Source: Plebeiibacterium sediminum (GTDB taxonomy: Bacteria; Bacteroidota; Bacteroidia; Bacteroidales; Marinilabiliaceae). Taken from it: DNA of 64,000 nucleotides. Numbering within the stretch: the stretch's first letter is position 1; each line of letters opens with the position of its first letter. A model generated the notes under the pieces. It was not told where the DNA came from. It was given only the letters and a program-made list of their open reading frames with translations, and made no database searches. The translations under genes were made by a program, and so were the position numbers. Location: the NCBI RefSeq assembly GCF_026013605.1, contig NZ_JAPDPJ010000018.1, positions 1 through 64,000 on the forward strand. The letters are read 5' to 3'. Below, one piece after another: positions 33,011-43,455 of this stretch.

Positions 33011-35812
33011 ATGAAAAAACCGCTTGCCATTGTAATCTCCTGCATAGCATTTTTAATTGTTTGCAATATATACTATTTCAGAGATACCTATTTATGGCAG
33101 ATAGACACTCAAAAAACTATTTTAGCCAAACAAATTAATTCCTGCCATAAGGAAAGTAACAACTTTATAGCCGAAATAGAATCGAATTCAACACTATTGT
33201 TCCAGGAAAAAGACCTTGGAAAGCTATTTGATTTAGACCTTGAATCTCAAATTACAAAAGAACGTATTGAGCTTATTTACAACAGATATTATTCTCTATT
33301 AAATAAACTTACCGTAATTGATGTAAAAGGCAATTCTTACAGCCTGTTAAAAGGAGCAAATCAATCTACAATATCAAAATTTAGTAAAACTACGCGAAAA
33401 GAGAATTTTAAAAGAGATATTGTTATTGATAAAAATGCGAACAGTTTTATTATTAACCAACCCCTTTACAATAGCACTCATATATATGGATATTTAATAT
33501 TTGATTTTGATTTAGAACAATACTACCATAAAATATTTAAAGGATTTAACATACAAGGACATCAATTTCAATGGATTGCAGACCATCATTTTAATTTATT
33601 ATTTTCGACAAATAAGAATATAACCTCCCTTTTGACATCTGAAATAAAATTTATAAGTGATTCAACCACTCTGTATGCCATTCACCCCATAAAAATAAAT
33701 AATATTAATACTAAAACATTAACGGTTTTTAAACAATACAAACTAAGTCCAAACCAAACAATAAATATGGCATTTTCCATGCCTATTAAACCCATTACAA
33801 ATTCTATAATAAAGAATTCATTTATTGTTGCATTTATAAGTTTTGCTATCATTTTAATGATCGTTTATGTTTTTTACCAATATATATCGAAAAATAAAAT
33901 CAGTCAGGAACGATTATATCAGTCGGAAGACTCCCTTCGAAAGATCTTGTATTATACTCCAGTAGGAATTGTGCTGGTTGATTCTGAGAATAAAATTCAA
34001 TTGGTAAACAGGTTTGCATTAAAATTATTCGAATACGAAGACGAGGATTTATTGCTTGATCGTGAGGCTTCGGAGAAAGTTTTATTTGAAAAGAAAAAAA
34101 CGTTGGTTAGATCAGATATCTCTGAGTCTACAAAAAAATATATTTTTAACGATGCAACACAAAACAAACAGGTTGTTTTAAAAGATAGAATTCCTTTTTT
34201 CAATCAAAACAATAAATATTATATTCTCCAATTTGTTGAATTAACACCATTTGAACTCCAACCCACCGCTCAGGAACATAATCAATCTGCTCAAACTCGT
34301 TTTATTGCTAATATTAGTCACGAACTGCGCACTCCTTTAAATGCCATAATCGGAATGACTGATATGATTTTAACCTCAACAACAATTGATAACACAGATA
34401 AGGATATGCTTACTGTTGTTAAGCGTTCGGCTGACACGTTATTAGCTTTGATTAATGATATTTTAGATTTCTCAAAAATTGAGGCGGGTAAACTTGAAAT
34501 AGAATCCATTCCTGTTAATCTTGAAAAAGAAATTAAGCAGTCTCTCGATGACTTTATTAAGCTATCAAAGGAAAGATCTATTGATTTAAGCTGGAGTACA
34601 GATGTTAAATTACCAGATCATTTTTCAACGGATCCGCTACGCTTAAAACAAATACTTAATAATCTGTTGGGAAATGCAATAAAGTTCACGCCTTCAGGCA
34701 GAGTTCATCTACATATTTCTGAATCCAAAACTTTAAATGGTGGTAGTGCATTACAGTTCAAGATTTCTGATACCGGAATAGGAATTAGAAAAGAAAAACT
34801 AAAAATCATTTTTAATTCCTTTTCTCAAGAAGATGAAAGTACAACCCGTAAATTTGGAGGCACAGGACTTGGAACTTCCATATCTAAGAACCTTGTAAAA
34901 TTAATGGGTGGTGAAATATGGGCAGACAGTCCTTCATCTATTTCAACAAATCCTGAATATCCAGGAGCTGAGTTCACATTTACAATTCCGTACAATAACA
35001 AACAAAAAGTAAAAAACTTAGACTATTCGTATGTACTATCATACACACAGATAAATGCATTAATTATTACTGACGAGGCCATATTTGTACAAAATATCAT
35101 TAAAAATATGATGGCTCTGGGTATTAATTATAAAACAATGGCTCCGTCACAGGAAACCATCCAAATGCTAAGTGAAAGAAACAATATACAGTTAATTATT
35201 ATTGATCAGCGACCAGATTTTAATGGAATTGACTTTTTGCAACAACTTTATAGTCACAACTTGTACAAAAACTTTTTAATACTATTACAAAGTTCTGATT
35301 ATGAATTAATGAATAACAGTTTGGGGAAAAAGTTAGGTGCAGATGCATACTTAAGAAAACCTGTAAGTTTATCCACACTACAAAACTTATTACTGAAACA
35401 TTTTAAATCTATTAAAAACCCAATCAACACTATTGGTAAGATTGTTCCTAATGACATCCGAATTCTTGTGGCCGAAGACAACTTATTTAATCAAAAAGTT
35501 GCTCAAAATTTATTTAAAAAAGTTGGTTACGAAATAGATTTAGCAAACAACGGAAAAGAGGCTATTCAAAAATTTAAAGCCAATAAATACCATATTATTT
35601 TTATGGATTTGTTAATGCCAGAATTAGACGGCTTTGATGCAACTAAAGAATTAAAATGTTACGATGAAAGTTGTCCTATTATTGCGATGACTGCCAATAA
35701 CGATGACTCACAAAGACAACTGGCCTTTAAAGCAGGAATGGATGACTTTATAACAAAACCTGCCCATAAAGATGAAATTACAAGAATGATTATAAAATAT
35801 TGCTCTCAATAA
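33011..35812 (+). CDS. Hybrid sensor histidine kinase with two receiver domains
   Basis: 933 residues, membrane sensor. TM1 at 5-22 and TM2 at 270-290 bound an extracytoplasmic sensing domain of about 245 residues, with no named family. A PAS-like segment follows (about 305-415, ILYYTPVGIVLVDSENKIQLVN). The HisKA phosphorylation site is H437 in SHELRTPLN, and the ATPase domain carries NLLGNAIKFT, DTGIGI and FGGTGLGTSI. A first receiver (about 675-800, LIITDEAIFVQ ... LIIIDQRPDF) is divergent. The second (814-933) is complete: AEDNLFNQ, phosphoacceptor D866 in FMDLLMPELDG, and K916. A second kinase gene begins 110 bases downstream. There is no DNA-binding output domain, so phosphate is probably passed to another protein. 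Signal unknown. Confidence 0.93.
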   Translation: MKKPLAIVISCIAFLIVCNIYYFRDTYLWQIDTQKTILAKQINSCHKESNNFIAEIESNSTLLFQEKDLGKLFDLDLESQITKERIELIYNRYYSLLNKLTVIDVKGNSYSLLKGANQSTISKFSKTTRKENFKRDIVIDKNANSFIINQPLYNSTHIYGYLIFDFDLEQYYHKIFKGFNIQGHQFQWIADHHFNLLFSTNKNITSLLTSEIKFISDSTTLYAIHPIKINNINTKTLTVFKQYKLSPNQTINMAFSMPIKPITNSIIKNSFIVAFISFAIILMIVYVFYQYISKNKISQERLYQSEDSLRKILYYTPVGIVLVDSENKIQLVNRFALKLFEYEDEDLLLDREASEKVLFEKKKTLVRSDISESTKKYIFNDATQNKQVVLKDRIPFFNQNNKYYILQFVELTPFELQPTAQEHNQSAQTRFIANISHELRTPLNAIIGMTDMILTSTTIDNTDKDMLTVVKRSADTLLALINDILDFSKIEAGKLEIESIPVNLEKEIKQSLDDFIKLSKERSIDLSWSTDVKLPDHFSTDPLRLKQILNNLLGNAIKFTPSGRVHLHISESKTLNGGSALQFKISDTGIGIRKEKLKIIFNSFSQEDESTTRKFGGTGLGTSISKNLVKLMGGEIWADSPSSISTNPEYPGAEFTFTIPYNNKQKVKNLDYSYVLSYTQINALIITDEAIFVQNIIKNMMALGINYKTMAPSQETIQMLSERNNIQLIIIDQRPDFNGIDFLQQLYSHNLYKNFLILLQSSDYELMNNSLGKKLGADAYLRKPVSLSTLQNLLLKHFKSIKNPINTIGKIVPNDIRILVAEDNLFNQKVAQNLFKKVGYEIDLANNGKEAIQKFKANKYHIIFMDLLMPELDGFDATKELKCYDESCPIIAMTANNDDSQRQLAFKAGMDDFITKPAHKDEITRMIIKYCSQ

Positions 35813-35922
35813 TAATTTCACCCTCAAAACTAAGTCAGCTTATTATATTATTAAAAGTACCAAAACAATAAAAACTATATCTCGTGCGTTGTATTACTCG
35901 TAGCAAATCAATTTATTTTCGA

Positions 35923-37071
35923 ATGCAGCATTACACCCACAAGAGAAGATATAAACTCATTATCTTTTTAGGAACTATTATTATAGGTACTTTATCTTCA
36001 ATATATACAAAGTCACTTGTTGACGAACTAAAAAACGAAGAACGAAAAAAAGTTGAGCTATGGGCTGAAGCAACCAGGCAACTTGTTGAACCGGGAGATA
36101 ATGATAACAGCGTGAGTTTAACACTTGAGGTGCTAAAAAACAACACTACAGTTCCTGTTATTCTTGCTGATGCAAACGATAAAATTCAACACTACAGAAA
36201 TATTAAAGTTCCTTCAAATAATTCTGAAATATATCTTCAGAAAAAACTTGCAGAACTTAAAGAAGGTGGCAAGTTTATCGAAATTAATCTTGGAGATGGG
36301 GAATTACAGTATTTATATTACCAAACCTCAACTTTACTAATTAAGCTAACCTGGTTTCCTATAATTCAATTAATTATTGTTTCGATATTTGTTTTTATTG
36401 CTTACCTGGCATTTAGCAGCTCCAGGAAAGCTGAACAGGAACAGGTTTGGGTGGGTATGTCAAAAGAAACGGCTCACCAATTAGGTACCCCAATCACCTC
36501 ATTAATGGGCTGGGTTGATTTTTTAAGCCTTAAGGATCCCCATTCGGAAGCTCTGAGCGAAATTAAAAAAGACGTTTATCGATTACAGAACATTGCAGAT
36601 CGCTTTTCTAAAATAGGATCAAAACCCATTTATAAAAATCTGAATTTACACGAACTTACAACCAATAGCGTGAATTACCTAAAAACACGCTCATCTGATA
36701 AAGTGAAATTTTCGATCCAAATTGATCCAAATATTTCCATTGTTGCAAACCAAACATTATTGGAATGGGTATTTGAAAATTTAATTAAAAATGCAATAGA
36801 TGCTATTAAAGGTGATGGCCTCATCCATATAAATTCTGAAATTATAGATCATTCTATTGCTATTGACATCACAGACAATGGAAAGGGAATCCCGAGACAA
36901 AACTTAAAAACGGTATTTGAACCTGGATTTACGACTAAAGAAAGAGGATGGGGATTAGGTTTATCACTAACTAAAAGAATTGTAGAGGATTATCATAAAG
37001 GCAAAATATTTGTAAAAGAATCTGAACCCAATAAAAAAACAACATTTAGAATCTTATTAAACCAATCATAA
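35923..37071 (+). CDS. Sensor histidine kinase
   Basis: 382 residues from ATG 35923; a GTG 13 codons earlier is in frame. TM1 12-28 and TM2 146-164 enclose a small extracytoplasmic domain (about 30-145). The phosphorylated histidine H185 lies in SKETAHQLGTPITSLMGW, an unusual H-box (HQLGTP in place of HELRTP) shared with a group of Bacteroidota kinases. The ATPase domain shows the N box LIKNAIDAI, G1 DNGKGIP and G2 GWGLGLSLTKR. No response regulator gene is adjacent; the neighbouring hybrid kinase may be a partner, or the pair may be only tandem. Confidence 0.9.
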   Translation: MQHYTHKRRYKLIIFLGTIIIGTLSSIYTKSLVDELKNEERKKVELWAEATRQLVEPGDNDNSVSLTLEVLKNNTTVPVILADANDKIQHYRNIKVPSNNSEIYLQKKLAELKEGGKFIEINLGDGELQYLYYQTSTLLIKLTWFPIIQLIIVSIFVFIAYLAFSSSRKAEQEQVWVGMSKETAHQLGTPITSLMGWVDFLSLKDPHSEALSEIKKDVYRLQNIADRFSKIGSKPIYKNLNLHELTTNSVNYLKTRSSDKVKFSIQIDPNISIVANQTLLEWVFENLIKNAIDAIKGDGLIHINSEIIDHSIAIDITDNGKGIPRQNLKTVFEPGFTTKERGWGLGLSLTKRIVEDYHKGKIFVKESEPNKKTTFRILLNQS

Positions 37072-37168
37072 GAAACTATATAACAACACTTTAAAAATAC
37101 AAAAATATCCAACTGCTTTATTCCTGAAATTATTTTCATTTTTTCTTCTCTTCTACTATTTATTTTTA

Positions 37169-37176
37169 TACTTTTG
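37169..37176 (+). promoter_or_regulatory. -7 element (TACTTTTG) of the DUF177-rpmF unit
   Basis: Exact TAnnTTTG match, 22 bases upstream of the DUF177 ATG at 37199. No TTG is seen at -33. Confidence 0.45.
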
Positions 37177-37198
37177 CAAAGTTTTTATTTGAAGTGAG

Positions 37199-37735
37199 AT
37201 GGATAAGCTAAAAGATTACAGCATAGCCTTTAAGGGTTTAAAAGAAGGTAAACATCATTTTCACTATAAATTAGGCCAGTCTTTTTTTGAAGCTATTGAA
37301 GATTCAATAATCGAGAAAGGAGATTTTGAAGTTAATGTGGTTTTATTAAAAAGATCGCAGATGCTTCAGTTGGATTTTGAAATCGCTGGAAATATTGAAG
37401 CGATTTGCGACAATTGCTTAGGTAAAATTACTTTACCAGTTTCGTACGAAGGAACATTATATATTAAATTTGGTATAATGTACGATGAGCCAAGTGATGA
37501 AATCATCATCCTTCCTCACGAAGAAAACGAGCTTAATGTTGCACAATTGTTGTACGAGTATATTGTGGTAAGCATGCCTCTAAGATCTGTCCATGAAGAT
37601 CCGGAAGCTTGTGATCCGGAAATGATTAGCAAACTCGAAGAGTTTTCATCCGAACACCACGATCAAGATAAAAAATCAGAAGAAGCTATTGACCCTAGGT
37701 GGGAAGCTTTGAAAAAATTAAAAGATAATAGTTAA
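37199..37735 (+). CDS. DUF177/YceD-family protein (23S rRNA accumulation-linked)
   Basis: 178 residues. The DUF177 pattern shows a CDNC pair in ICDNCLGKITLPVSYEG, followed by acidic strands (YDEPSDEIIILPHEENELNV), LLYEYIVVSMPLRSVHED and the conserved DPRWEALKKLK end. Family members are encoded directly before rpmF in most bacteria and are linked to ribosome assembly and 23S rRNA accumulation. The rpmF gene begins 19 bases later, so the pair is co-transcribed. Exact biochemical role is not known for the family. Confidence 0.93.
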   Translation: MDKLKDYSIAFKGLKEGKHHFHYKLGQSFFEAIEDSIIEKGDFEVNVVLLKRSQMLQLDFEIAGNIEAICDNCLGKITLPVSYEGTLYIKFGIMYDEPSDEIIILPHEENELNVAQLLYEYIVVSMPLRSVHEDPEACDPEMISKLEEFSSEHHDQDKKSEEAIDPRWEALKKLKDNS

Positions 37736-37754
37736 TACGTAAAGTTGTTATAAA

Positions 37755-37940
37755 ATGGCACATCCTAAAAGAAAGATTTCTAAAACTAGAAGAGACAAGA
37801 GAAGGACCCATTACAAAGCTACTGCTCCAGCATTAGGAGTATGCTCAAACTGTGGTTCTGCTGTGAAATTACATACTGTATGTGGTGAGTGTGGTTATTA
37901 CAGAGGAAAACTAGCTGTTGAGAAAGAAATTACAGCATAA
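37755..37940 (+). CDS. rpmF: 50S ribosomal protein L32
   Basis: 61 residues, basic. AHPKRKISKTRRDKRRTH at the N-terminus and the zinc-ribbon cysteines CSNC ... CGEC are the signature of L32 of the zinc-binding type. Encoded after DUF177, as in most bacteria. It is followed by a hairpin at 37966-37994, so transcription probably falls here before fabH. Confidence 0.98.
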   Translation: MAHPKRKISKTRRDKRRTHYKATAPALGVCSNCGSAVKLHTVCGECGYYRGKLAVEKEITA

Positions 37941-37965
37941 CTTTTTATTTTTAAAAGTACTTTTT

Positions 37966-37994
37966 AAATTTGCCTTGCTTTGCAAGGCAAATTT
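37966..37994 (+). terminator. Hairpin terminator after rpmF
   Basis: Perfect 13-bp stem AAATTTGCCTTGC/GCAAGGCAAATTT with a TTT loop, followed by TTGCTTT. It lies 26 bases after the rpmF stop and would separate rpmF from fabH, or weaken read-through. Confidence 0.75.
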
Positions 37995-38156
37995 TGCTTT
38001 AGGGCATTTCTAAATCGAAAAGGGTAATGCCTGAACCTTCAGATTGATAGTAGTTCTATTTTTCAAATTAAGAATAACCATATTCTTGATAACAGGGAAG
38101 ATATAGCTATTTCTAACATTTGACTGCCACAAATACAGTCGAACAATTATTTTAAC

Positions 38157-39155
38157 ATGAAAAAGATTAACGCAGTAATCACTGGTGTAGGAGCCTATTT
38201 ACCGGATTATATCTTAACCAACGAGGAACTCAGCACAATGGTCGATACCTCCGACGAATGGATCATGACCCGTGTAGGTATTAAAGAAAGACGCATTCTT
38301 AAAGGAGAAGGCAAAGGTGCATCTGACATGGGTGCCGAAGCCGTTAAAGAATTGTTGAAAAAGACCGGAACAAAACCTGAAGAGGTTGATTTATTAATTT
38401 GCACCACAGTTACTCCTGACCATATGTTCCCTGGAACATCTGCTATTATTTGTGACAAAGTTGGAATTAAAAACATCCAGAGTTTTGATATGAATGCAGC
38501 CTGCTCCGGTTTCTTATTCGGACTTGATACTGCTACAAAATATGTTCAATCAGGAAGTCATAAAAAAGTTGTTGTTGTTAGTGCTGAAAAGATGTCTTCA
38601 ATAACTGACTATACAGATAGAACAACCTGCGTTTTATTTGGAGATGCAGCAACTGCAATCATGCTTGAACCAACAGAAGAAGAAATTGGCATTCAGGATA
38701 CCATTTTAAGAACAAACGGTATTGGAAGACACCACCTTGTTATGAAAGCGGGTGGATCAGTTAAACCTGCTTCTCATGAATCTGTTGATGCAAATGAGCA
38801 CACAGTTTATCAGGAAGGTCAAGCCGTTTTTAAACATGCAGTTTCAAACATGGCCGACGTAGCTGTTGAAATCATGGATAAAAACAACCTTACATCAGAA
38901 GATGTAAAATGGCTTGTTCCACACCAGGCAAACCTAAGAATTATTGATGCTACTGCCAGACGAATGGGCGTAAGTAAAGATCAGGTTATGATTAACATTG
39001 AAAAATATGGTAACACAACCTCTGCTACAATTCCATTATGTTTATGGGAGTGGGAAAAAGATCTTAAAAAAGGCGACAACATTGTATTAGCAGCATTTGG
39101 AGCTGGTTTTACCTGGGGTGCTATTTATTTAAAATGGGGTTACGATTCTAAGTAG
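38157..39155 (+). CDS. fabH: 3-oxoacyl-ACP synthase III
   Basis: Condenses acetyl-CoA (or a branched starter) with malonyl-ACP to begin fatty-acid synthesis. The Cys-His-Asn triad is visible: C116 in [11 protein letters not shown]256 in VPHQANLR and N286 in [10 protein letters not shown]. The length of 332 residues is standard. It follows rpmF as in many Bacteroidota, but plsX, often between the two elsewhere, is not here. The 217-bp gap with a terminator suggests its own promoter, which I could not place exactly (TAACATTTG near 38115 is one base too long for TAnnTTTG). Confidence 0.97.
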   Translation: MKKINAVITGVGAYLPDYILTNEELSTMVDTSDEWIMTRVGIKERRILKGEGKGASDMGAEAVKELLKKTGTKPEEVDLLICTTVTPDHMFPGTSAIICDKVGIKNIQSFDMNAACSGFLFGLDTATKYVQSGSHKKVVVVSAEKMSSITDYTDRTTCVLFGDAATAIMLEPTEEEIGIQDTILRTNGIGRHHLVMKAGGSVKPASHESVDANEHTVYQEGQAVFKHAVSNMADVAVEIMDKNNLTSEDVKWLVPHQANLRIIDATARRMGVSKDQVMINIEKYGNTTSATIPLCLWEWEKDLKKGDNIVLAAFGAGFTWGAIYLKWGYDSK

Positions 39156-39180
39156 ATTCTTTGAATCCAAACAATATAAA

Positions 39181-39214
39181 AAAAAGGGTGATTTCAATTG
39201 AAACCACCCTTTTT
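39181..39214. terminator. Bidirectional terminator between fabH and gltX
   Basis: AAAAAGGGTG-A-TTTC and GAAA-C-CACCCTTTTT pair around AATT, with A and T runs on either side. It lies between the convergent stop codons of fabH (plus) and gltX (minus). Confidence 0.9.
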
Positions 39215-39235
39215 CATTATTATATTTTCACAGTC

Positions 39236-40759
39236 TTAATTAAGATTTTCAACTGCTTTATTAATTCTAGAAATAACCTCTTCTTTTCCTAACAATTCCG
39301 CAATCAACATCAAGTCAGGTCCAAATCCTCCTCCAACTAATGCCAATCTAAAAGCATTCATCACCAGGCCAAAACCAAGCTCTTTTTCTTCAATTTTAGC
39401 CGAAATAACAGCTTTAATATCATCAGCAACCCAATTGTTCACATTCTCCAAAGCGCTTGTTAATTCCCCCATAAAAGCAGGCACATCCCCTTTCCATCTC
39501 TTCTTAACAACTTTTTCATCATATTCAGTAGGGGCCACAAAAAAGAACGAAGACTGCTCCCACAAATCAAATACAAAATTAATACGCTCTTTAACCGATC
39601 CAACAACCCTTACAACTAATTCTGAATCAGCAACAATACCTTTAACATCCAGTTCCTTTTTAAAAGATTCAGCTAATTTCTCATCGCTTGTATTTATCAG
39701 ATACTGATGATTAAACCACTTTGCTTTTTCAGGATCAAAACGAGCTCCAGATTTATTAACACGCTCAATAGAAAATGCACCAACAAGCTCTTCCAAAGAA
39801 AATATTTCTTGCTCTGTACCAGGATTCCATCCTAATAAAGCTAATAGATTAACTACAGCTTCTGAAACATAACCAGACTCTCTGTATCCTGAAGCAACTT
39901 CACCTTCTGGAGATTTCCACTCCAATGGAAACACAGGAAACCCGGCTTTATCACCATCTCTTTTACTCAACTTACCTTTTCCTGTTGGTTTCAATATCAA
40001 CGGTAGATGAGCAAATTCAGGACGTACATCCTCCCATCCTAAAGCTCTGTAAAGCATAATATGAAGTGGCATACTTGGCAACCATTCTTCACCACGTATT
40101 ACGTGCGTAATTTTCATTAAGTAATCATCTACCACATTTGCCAAATGATATGTTGGCAAACCATCTGATTTAAAAATTACTTTATCATCTAATATGGCAG
40201 TATTAAATTTAACTTCACCTCTGATCATATCGACAGCAGAAACCTCAACATCTTCCGGCATCTTGAATCTAACCACATAAGGTACTCCTTCATTTTTCAA
40301 CTGCTCAACTTCTTCGGCTGATAACGACAAGGAATTACGAAGCCCCATTCTGGTTTTCATATCGTATGAAAACTTTGTTTTCTCGGCTTCTGCCTTTTCT
40401 CGTAATGCCTCCAATTCTTCAGGAGTATCAAAGGCATAGTAAGCCCAACCATCCAAAATTAATTTATCGGCATATTGTATATAAATTTCTCTACGCTCTG
40501 ACTGTTTATATGGACCATATGCTCCACCTTGAACAACTCCTTCATCAACAGTCAATCCAAGCCACTCTAACGACTCATTGATATATGCCTCAGCCCCTTC
40601 AACAAAACGAGTCTGATCAGTATCTTCAATTCGAAGAATAAAATCACCACCATGTTTTTTTGCAAATAAATAATTAAACAGAGCTGTTCTCACGCCTCCT
40701 ATATGCAAAGGTCCTGTAGGACTTGGGGCAAATCGCACCCTAACTTTTCTATCAGTCAT
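39236..40759 (-). CDS. gltX: Glutamyl-tRNA synthetase
   Basis: 507-residue class I aminoacyl-tRNA synthetase that charges tRNA-Glu. The ATP-binding HIGH-type motif is [11 protein letters not shown] (12-22) and the KMSKS-type motif KLSKR is at 263-267. [17 protein letters not shown]-type contacts (YKQSERR, 85-91) and [19 protein letters not shown] are present. Length and order are normal for a discriminating or non-discriminating GluRS, which the sequence does not settle. Monocistronic, with its own -7 element at 40778-40785. Confidence 0.98.
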   Translation of the reverse strand: MTDRKVRVRFAPSPTGPLHIGGVRTALFNYLFAKKHGGDFILRIEDTDQTRFVEGAEAYINESLEWLGLTVDEGVVQGGAYGPYKQSERREIYIQYADKLILDGWAYYAFDTPEELEALREKAEAEKTKFSYDMKTRMGLRNSLSLSAEEVEQLKNEGVPYVVRFKMPEDVEVSAVDMIRGEVKFNTAILDDKVIFKSDGLPTYHLANVVDDYLMKITHVIRGEEWLPSMPLHIMLYRALGWEDVRPEFAHLPLILKPTGKGKLSKRDGDKAGFPVFPLEWKSPEGEVASGYRESGYVSEAVVNLLALLGWNPGTEQEIFSLEELVGAFSIERVNKSGARFDPEKAKWFNHQYLINTSDEKLAESFKKELDVKGIVADSELVVRVVGSVKERINFVFDLWEQSSFFFVAPTEYDEKVVKKRWKGDVPAFMGELTSALENVNNWVADDIKAVISAKIEEKELGFGLVMNAFRLALVGGGFGPDLMLIAELLGKEEVISRINKAVENLN

Positions 40760-40777
40760 TATTCAAAATTTTTTCTG

Positions 40778-40785
40778 CAAAGATA
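40778..40785 (-). promoter_or_regulatory. -7 element (TATCTTTG) of gltX
   Basis: Exact TAnnTTTG on the minus strand, in the TATCTTTGCA form common in Bacteroidota, ending 19 bases before the start codon. No -33 TTG at ideal spacing. The same octamer precedes waaA, the Wzi-like gene and the sugar transferase gene in this window. Confidence 0.55.
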
Positions 40786-40832
40786 ATATATTACACAATA
40801 GTTTATAATTAAAGAAACAAAAGACAAGACAT

Positions 40833-40867
40833 AAAAAAAAGCGAGCAAACCAATGGTTCACCCGCTT
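40833..40867 (-). terminator. Terminator of the ribonucleotide reductase gene
   Basis: In the minus-strand RNA, AAAGCGGGUGAACC pairs with GGUUUGCUCGCUUU through 14 positions including three G-U pairs around AUU, followed by a run of U. It lies 29 bases after the nrdJ stop codon. Confidence 0.8.
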
Positions 40868-40896
40868 TGAAGTAAAAAAGTTATATAGGCAAAACT

Positions 40897-43455
40897 TTAT
40901 CCACATTTTGAAGATCCACAATCAGGACAAATTAAACATCCTTCCTGATAAGTCAGATTCTCTGAACCACATGATTCACAAGCTCCTTTTTTAGCTTTTG
41001 TTCCGTTTGGAATATATTTTTTAAGTGCTCTTTCAACACCATTTTTCCAGGTATTAATTGATTCGCTATCCAATTGTAGTCCGGATACTAAATCTATAGC
41101 ATCTGCAATGGCCATACCATGACGCAATACACCAGAAATTAATTTAGCATAGTTCCAGAATTCTTTATCAAATTTATGACTCAATCCCTCAATAGTAGTT
41201 TTGTAACCTCTCTTATTCGTGTATTGGAAATCATATCTTGACACGCCCTCTTCATCTCTGCTTTTGATAATTAAACCTGTATTTACAGATTTAGGAATAA
41301 GAATACCATCCTCATCATCAGCTAATCCTGTAAAGATTTCATATGGACGACCATCCATTAGACCTACAAATGCGATCCACTTTTCTTTATTATTTTGGAA
41401 TCTTACTACATCAGCATTTAACTCATCTGGTCTCTTCTTTGAGAAACTAACCTTTGTCTCATCCTCTTTCTTATCAGTATCAGCAACAAGAACTCCGGCA
41501 CGCGAACCATCTCTGTAAACAGTAACTCCTTTACAACCACTTTTCCATGCCTCAACATACAATTCTCCAACTAACTCTTGAGTTGCAGTAGCTGGAAGGT
41601 TAATTGTAACACTAATTGAATGATCAACCCATTTTTGAACTCCTCCTTGCATTCTTACTTTACTTACCCAATCTACATCATTAGATGTTGCTTTGTAATA
41701 AGGAGATTCCTCAATCAATTTATTCAATTCTTCCTGAGTATAATTTTTAGTAGTAGAATGTCCTTTTGCTTCCATCCATGTAACAAATTTATGATGGAAA
41801 ACAGTATATTCTTCCCAGCTATCACCTACCTCATCAATAAAATCCACACGAGTTTCTGGATCATTTGGATTTACCTTTCTTCTTCTTTTATAAACAGGTA
41901 AAAATACAGGTTCAATACCTGAAGAAGTCTGAGTCATTAAACTTGTTGTTCCTGTTGGAGCGATTGTTAAAAGCGCAATATTTCTACGTCCATGCTTTTT
42001 CATATCCGCTGCTAAAGATGGATCCGCTTCAAACAATCTGTTAATAAATGGATTATTAATTTCTTTTTTATAATCATATATTGGGAAAGCACCTCTTTCT
42101 ACTGCCATTTCTACAGAAGAACGGTATGCCGCTAAAGCAAGATTTTTATGGACTTCAATAGAAAAATCAACTGCATTTTCACTACCATATCTTAGGTTCA
42201 ATGCTGCTAACATATCTCCTTCAGCTGTTATACCAACACCGGTTCTACGACCTTCCTCTGCTTTCTTACGAATATTTAACCAAAGGTTCTTTTCAACTAA
42301 CTTAACCTCATCAGTTTCAGGATCTTCATCAATTTTATTTAAAATACCATCAATCTTCTCTAATTCAAGATCAATAATATCATCCATAATACGTTGTGCA
42401 TAACCAACATGCTTTTTAAACTTATCAAAGTTAAATTTAGCTTTATCAGTAAATGGATTTTCAACGTATGAATATAAATTTACGGCTATTAATCGGCAGC
42501 TATCATAAGGACACAAAGGAATTTCACCACAAGGATTTGTAGAAACAGTTTCATAACCTAAATCAGCATACGAATCAGGCACTGATTCACGAATAATGGT
42601 ATCCCAGAAAAGAATTCCAGGCTCTGCAGACTTCCAGGCATTGTGCACAATTTTATTCCAAATTTGACCTGCATTAACCTCTTTTGTATACTGAGGATTT
42701 TCAGATTTTACTGGATATTGCTGTTGGTAAGGAACTCCATCAACAACTGATTTCATAAAATCATCATCAATTTTCACAGAAACATTGGCTCCAGTTATCT
42801 TACCCTGCTCTAATTTAGCATCAATAAACGACTCTGAATCAGGATGCTTAATAGAAACACTTAGCATCAAAGCACCTCTTCTTCCATCCTGAGCAACTTC
42901 TCTTGTAGAGTTTGAGTATCGCTCCATAAAAGGAACAATACCTGTAGATGTTAATGCAGAGTTTTTAACAGGCGATCCTTTAGGACGAATATGTGACAAA
43001 TCATGACCAACACCACCCCTACGTTTCATCAATTGAACCTGCTCCTGATCAATTTTCATAATTCCACCATAAGAATCCGAAGCTCCATTATTTCCAATTA
43101 CAAAACAGTTTGACAACGATGCAATTTGAAATTGATTTCCAATTCCTGCCATTGGTCCTCCTTGTGGAACGATATATTTAAACTCTCTAAAAAGTTCAAA
43201 CAACTCTTCTTCCGTCATCGAATTTGGATACTTCGTCTCTATTCGAGCAATCTCTTTTGCCAGTCTTCTATGCATATCATCAGGATTTAATTCGTAGATG
43301 TTTCCATCTGAATCTTTCAATGCATATTTATTTACCCAGACACGAGCAGCAAGCTCATCTCCGTTAAAATATTTTAAAGCGGCATTATACGCCTCATCAT
43401 TTGTGTAAATCTTCTTCAATTCCTCAACTTTTTGCTCGATTTGTGAAACAGCCAT
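40897..43455 (-). CDS. nrdJ: Adenosylcobalamin-dependent (class II) ribonucleotide reductase
   Basis: Reduces ribonucleotides to deoxyribonucleotides with a B12-generated radical. 852 residues. The redox cysteine C117 is in SLSNCFVIG, and the radical/active-site loop N307-P-C309-G-E311 in STNPCGEIPLCPYDSC. IALLTIAPTGTTSLMTQTSSGIEP is the substrate-binding loop (here split across two parts). The C-terminal 27 residues form a Zn-ribbon with CESCGSENLTY and CLICPDCGSSKCG that shuttles electrons, as in NrdJ. No NrdR gene or class I genes in the window. Upstream (43456-43848) are direct repeats and a DnaA-box-like site. Needs vitamin B12, made or imported by the cell. Confidence 0.97.
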   Translation of the reverse strand: MAVSQIEQKVEELKKIYTNDEAYNAALKYFNGDELAARVWVNKYALKDSDGNIYELNPDDMHRRLAKEIARIETKYPNSMTEEELFELFREFKYIVPQGGPMAGIGNQFQIASLSNCFVIGNNGASDSYGGIMKIDQEQVQLMKRRGGVGHDLSHIRPKGSPVKNSALTSTGIVPFMERYSNSTREVAQDGRRGALMLSVSIKHPDSESFIDAKLEQGKITGANVSVKIDDDFMKSVVDGVPYQQQYPVKSENPQYTKEVNAGQIWNKIVHNAWKSAEPGILFWDTIIRESVPDSYADLGYETVSTNPCGEIPLCPYDSCRLIAVNLYSYVENPFTDKAKFNFDKFKKHVGYAQRIMDDIIDLELEKIDGILNKIDEDPETDEVKLVEKNLWLNIRKKAEEGRRTGVGITAEGDMLAALNLRYGSENAVDFSIEVHKNLALAAYRSSVEMAVERGAFPIYDYKKEINNPFINRLFEADPSLAADMKKHGRRNIALLTIAPTGTTSLMTQTSSGIEPVFLPVYKRRRKVNPNDPETRVDFIDEVGDSWEEYTVFHHKFVTWMEAKGHSTTKNYTQEELNKLIEESPYYKATSNDVDWVSKVRMQGGVQKWVDHSISVTINLPATATQELVGELYVEAWKSGCKGVTVYRDGSRAGVLVADTDKKEDETKVSFSKKRPDELNADVVRFQNNKEKWIAFVGLMDGRPYEIFTGLADDEDGILIPKSVNTGLIIKSRDEEGVSRYDFQYTNKRGYKTTIEGLSHKFDKEFWNYAKLISGVLRHGMAIADAIDLVSGLQLDSESINTWKNGVERALKKYIPNGTKAKKGACESCGSENLTYQEGCLICPDCGSSKCG

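Noticed and set aside
38095-38156. fabH promoter TAACATTTG
   Set aside because: Spacing is TAnnnTTTG rather than TAnnTTTG and no TTG lies at the right distance; may still be used, but cannot be supported.
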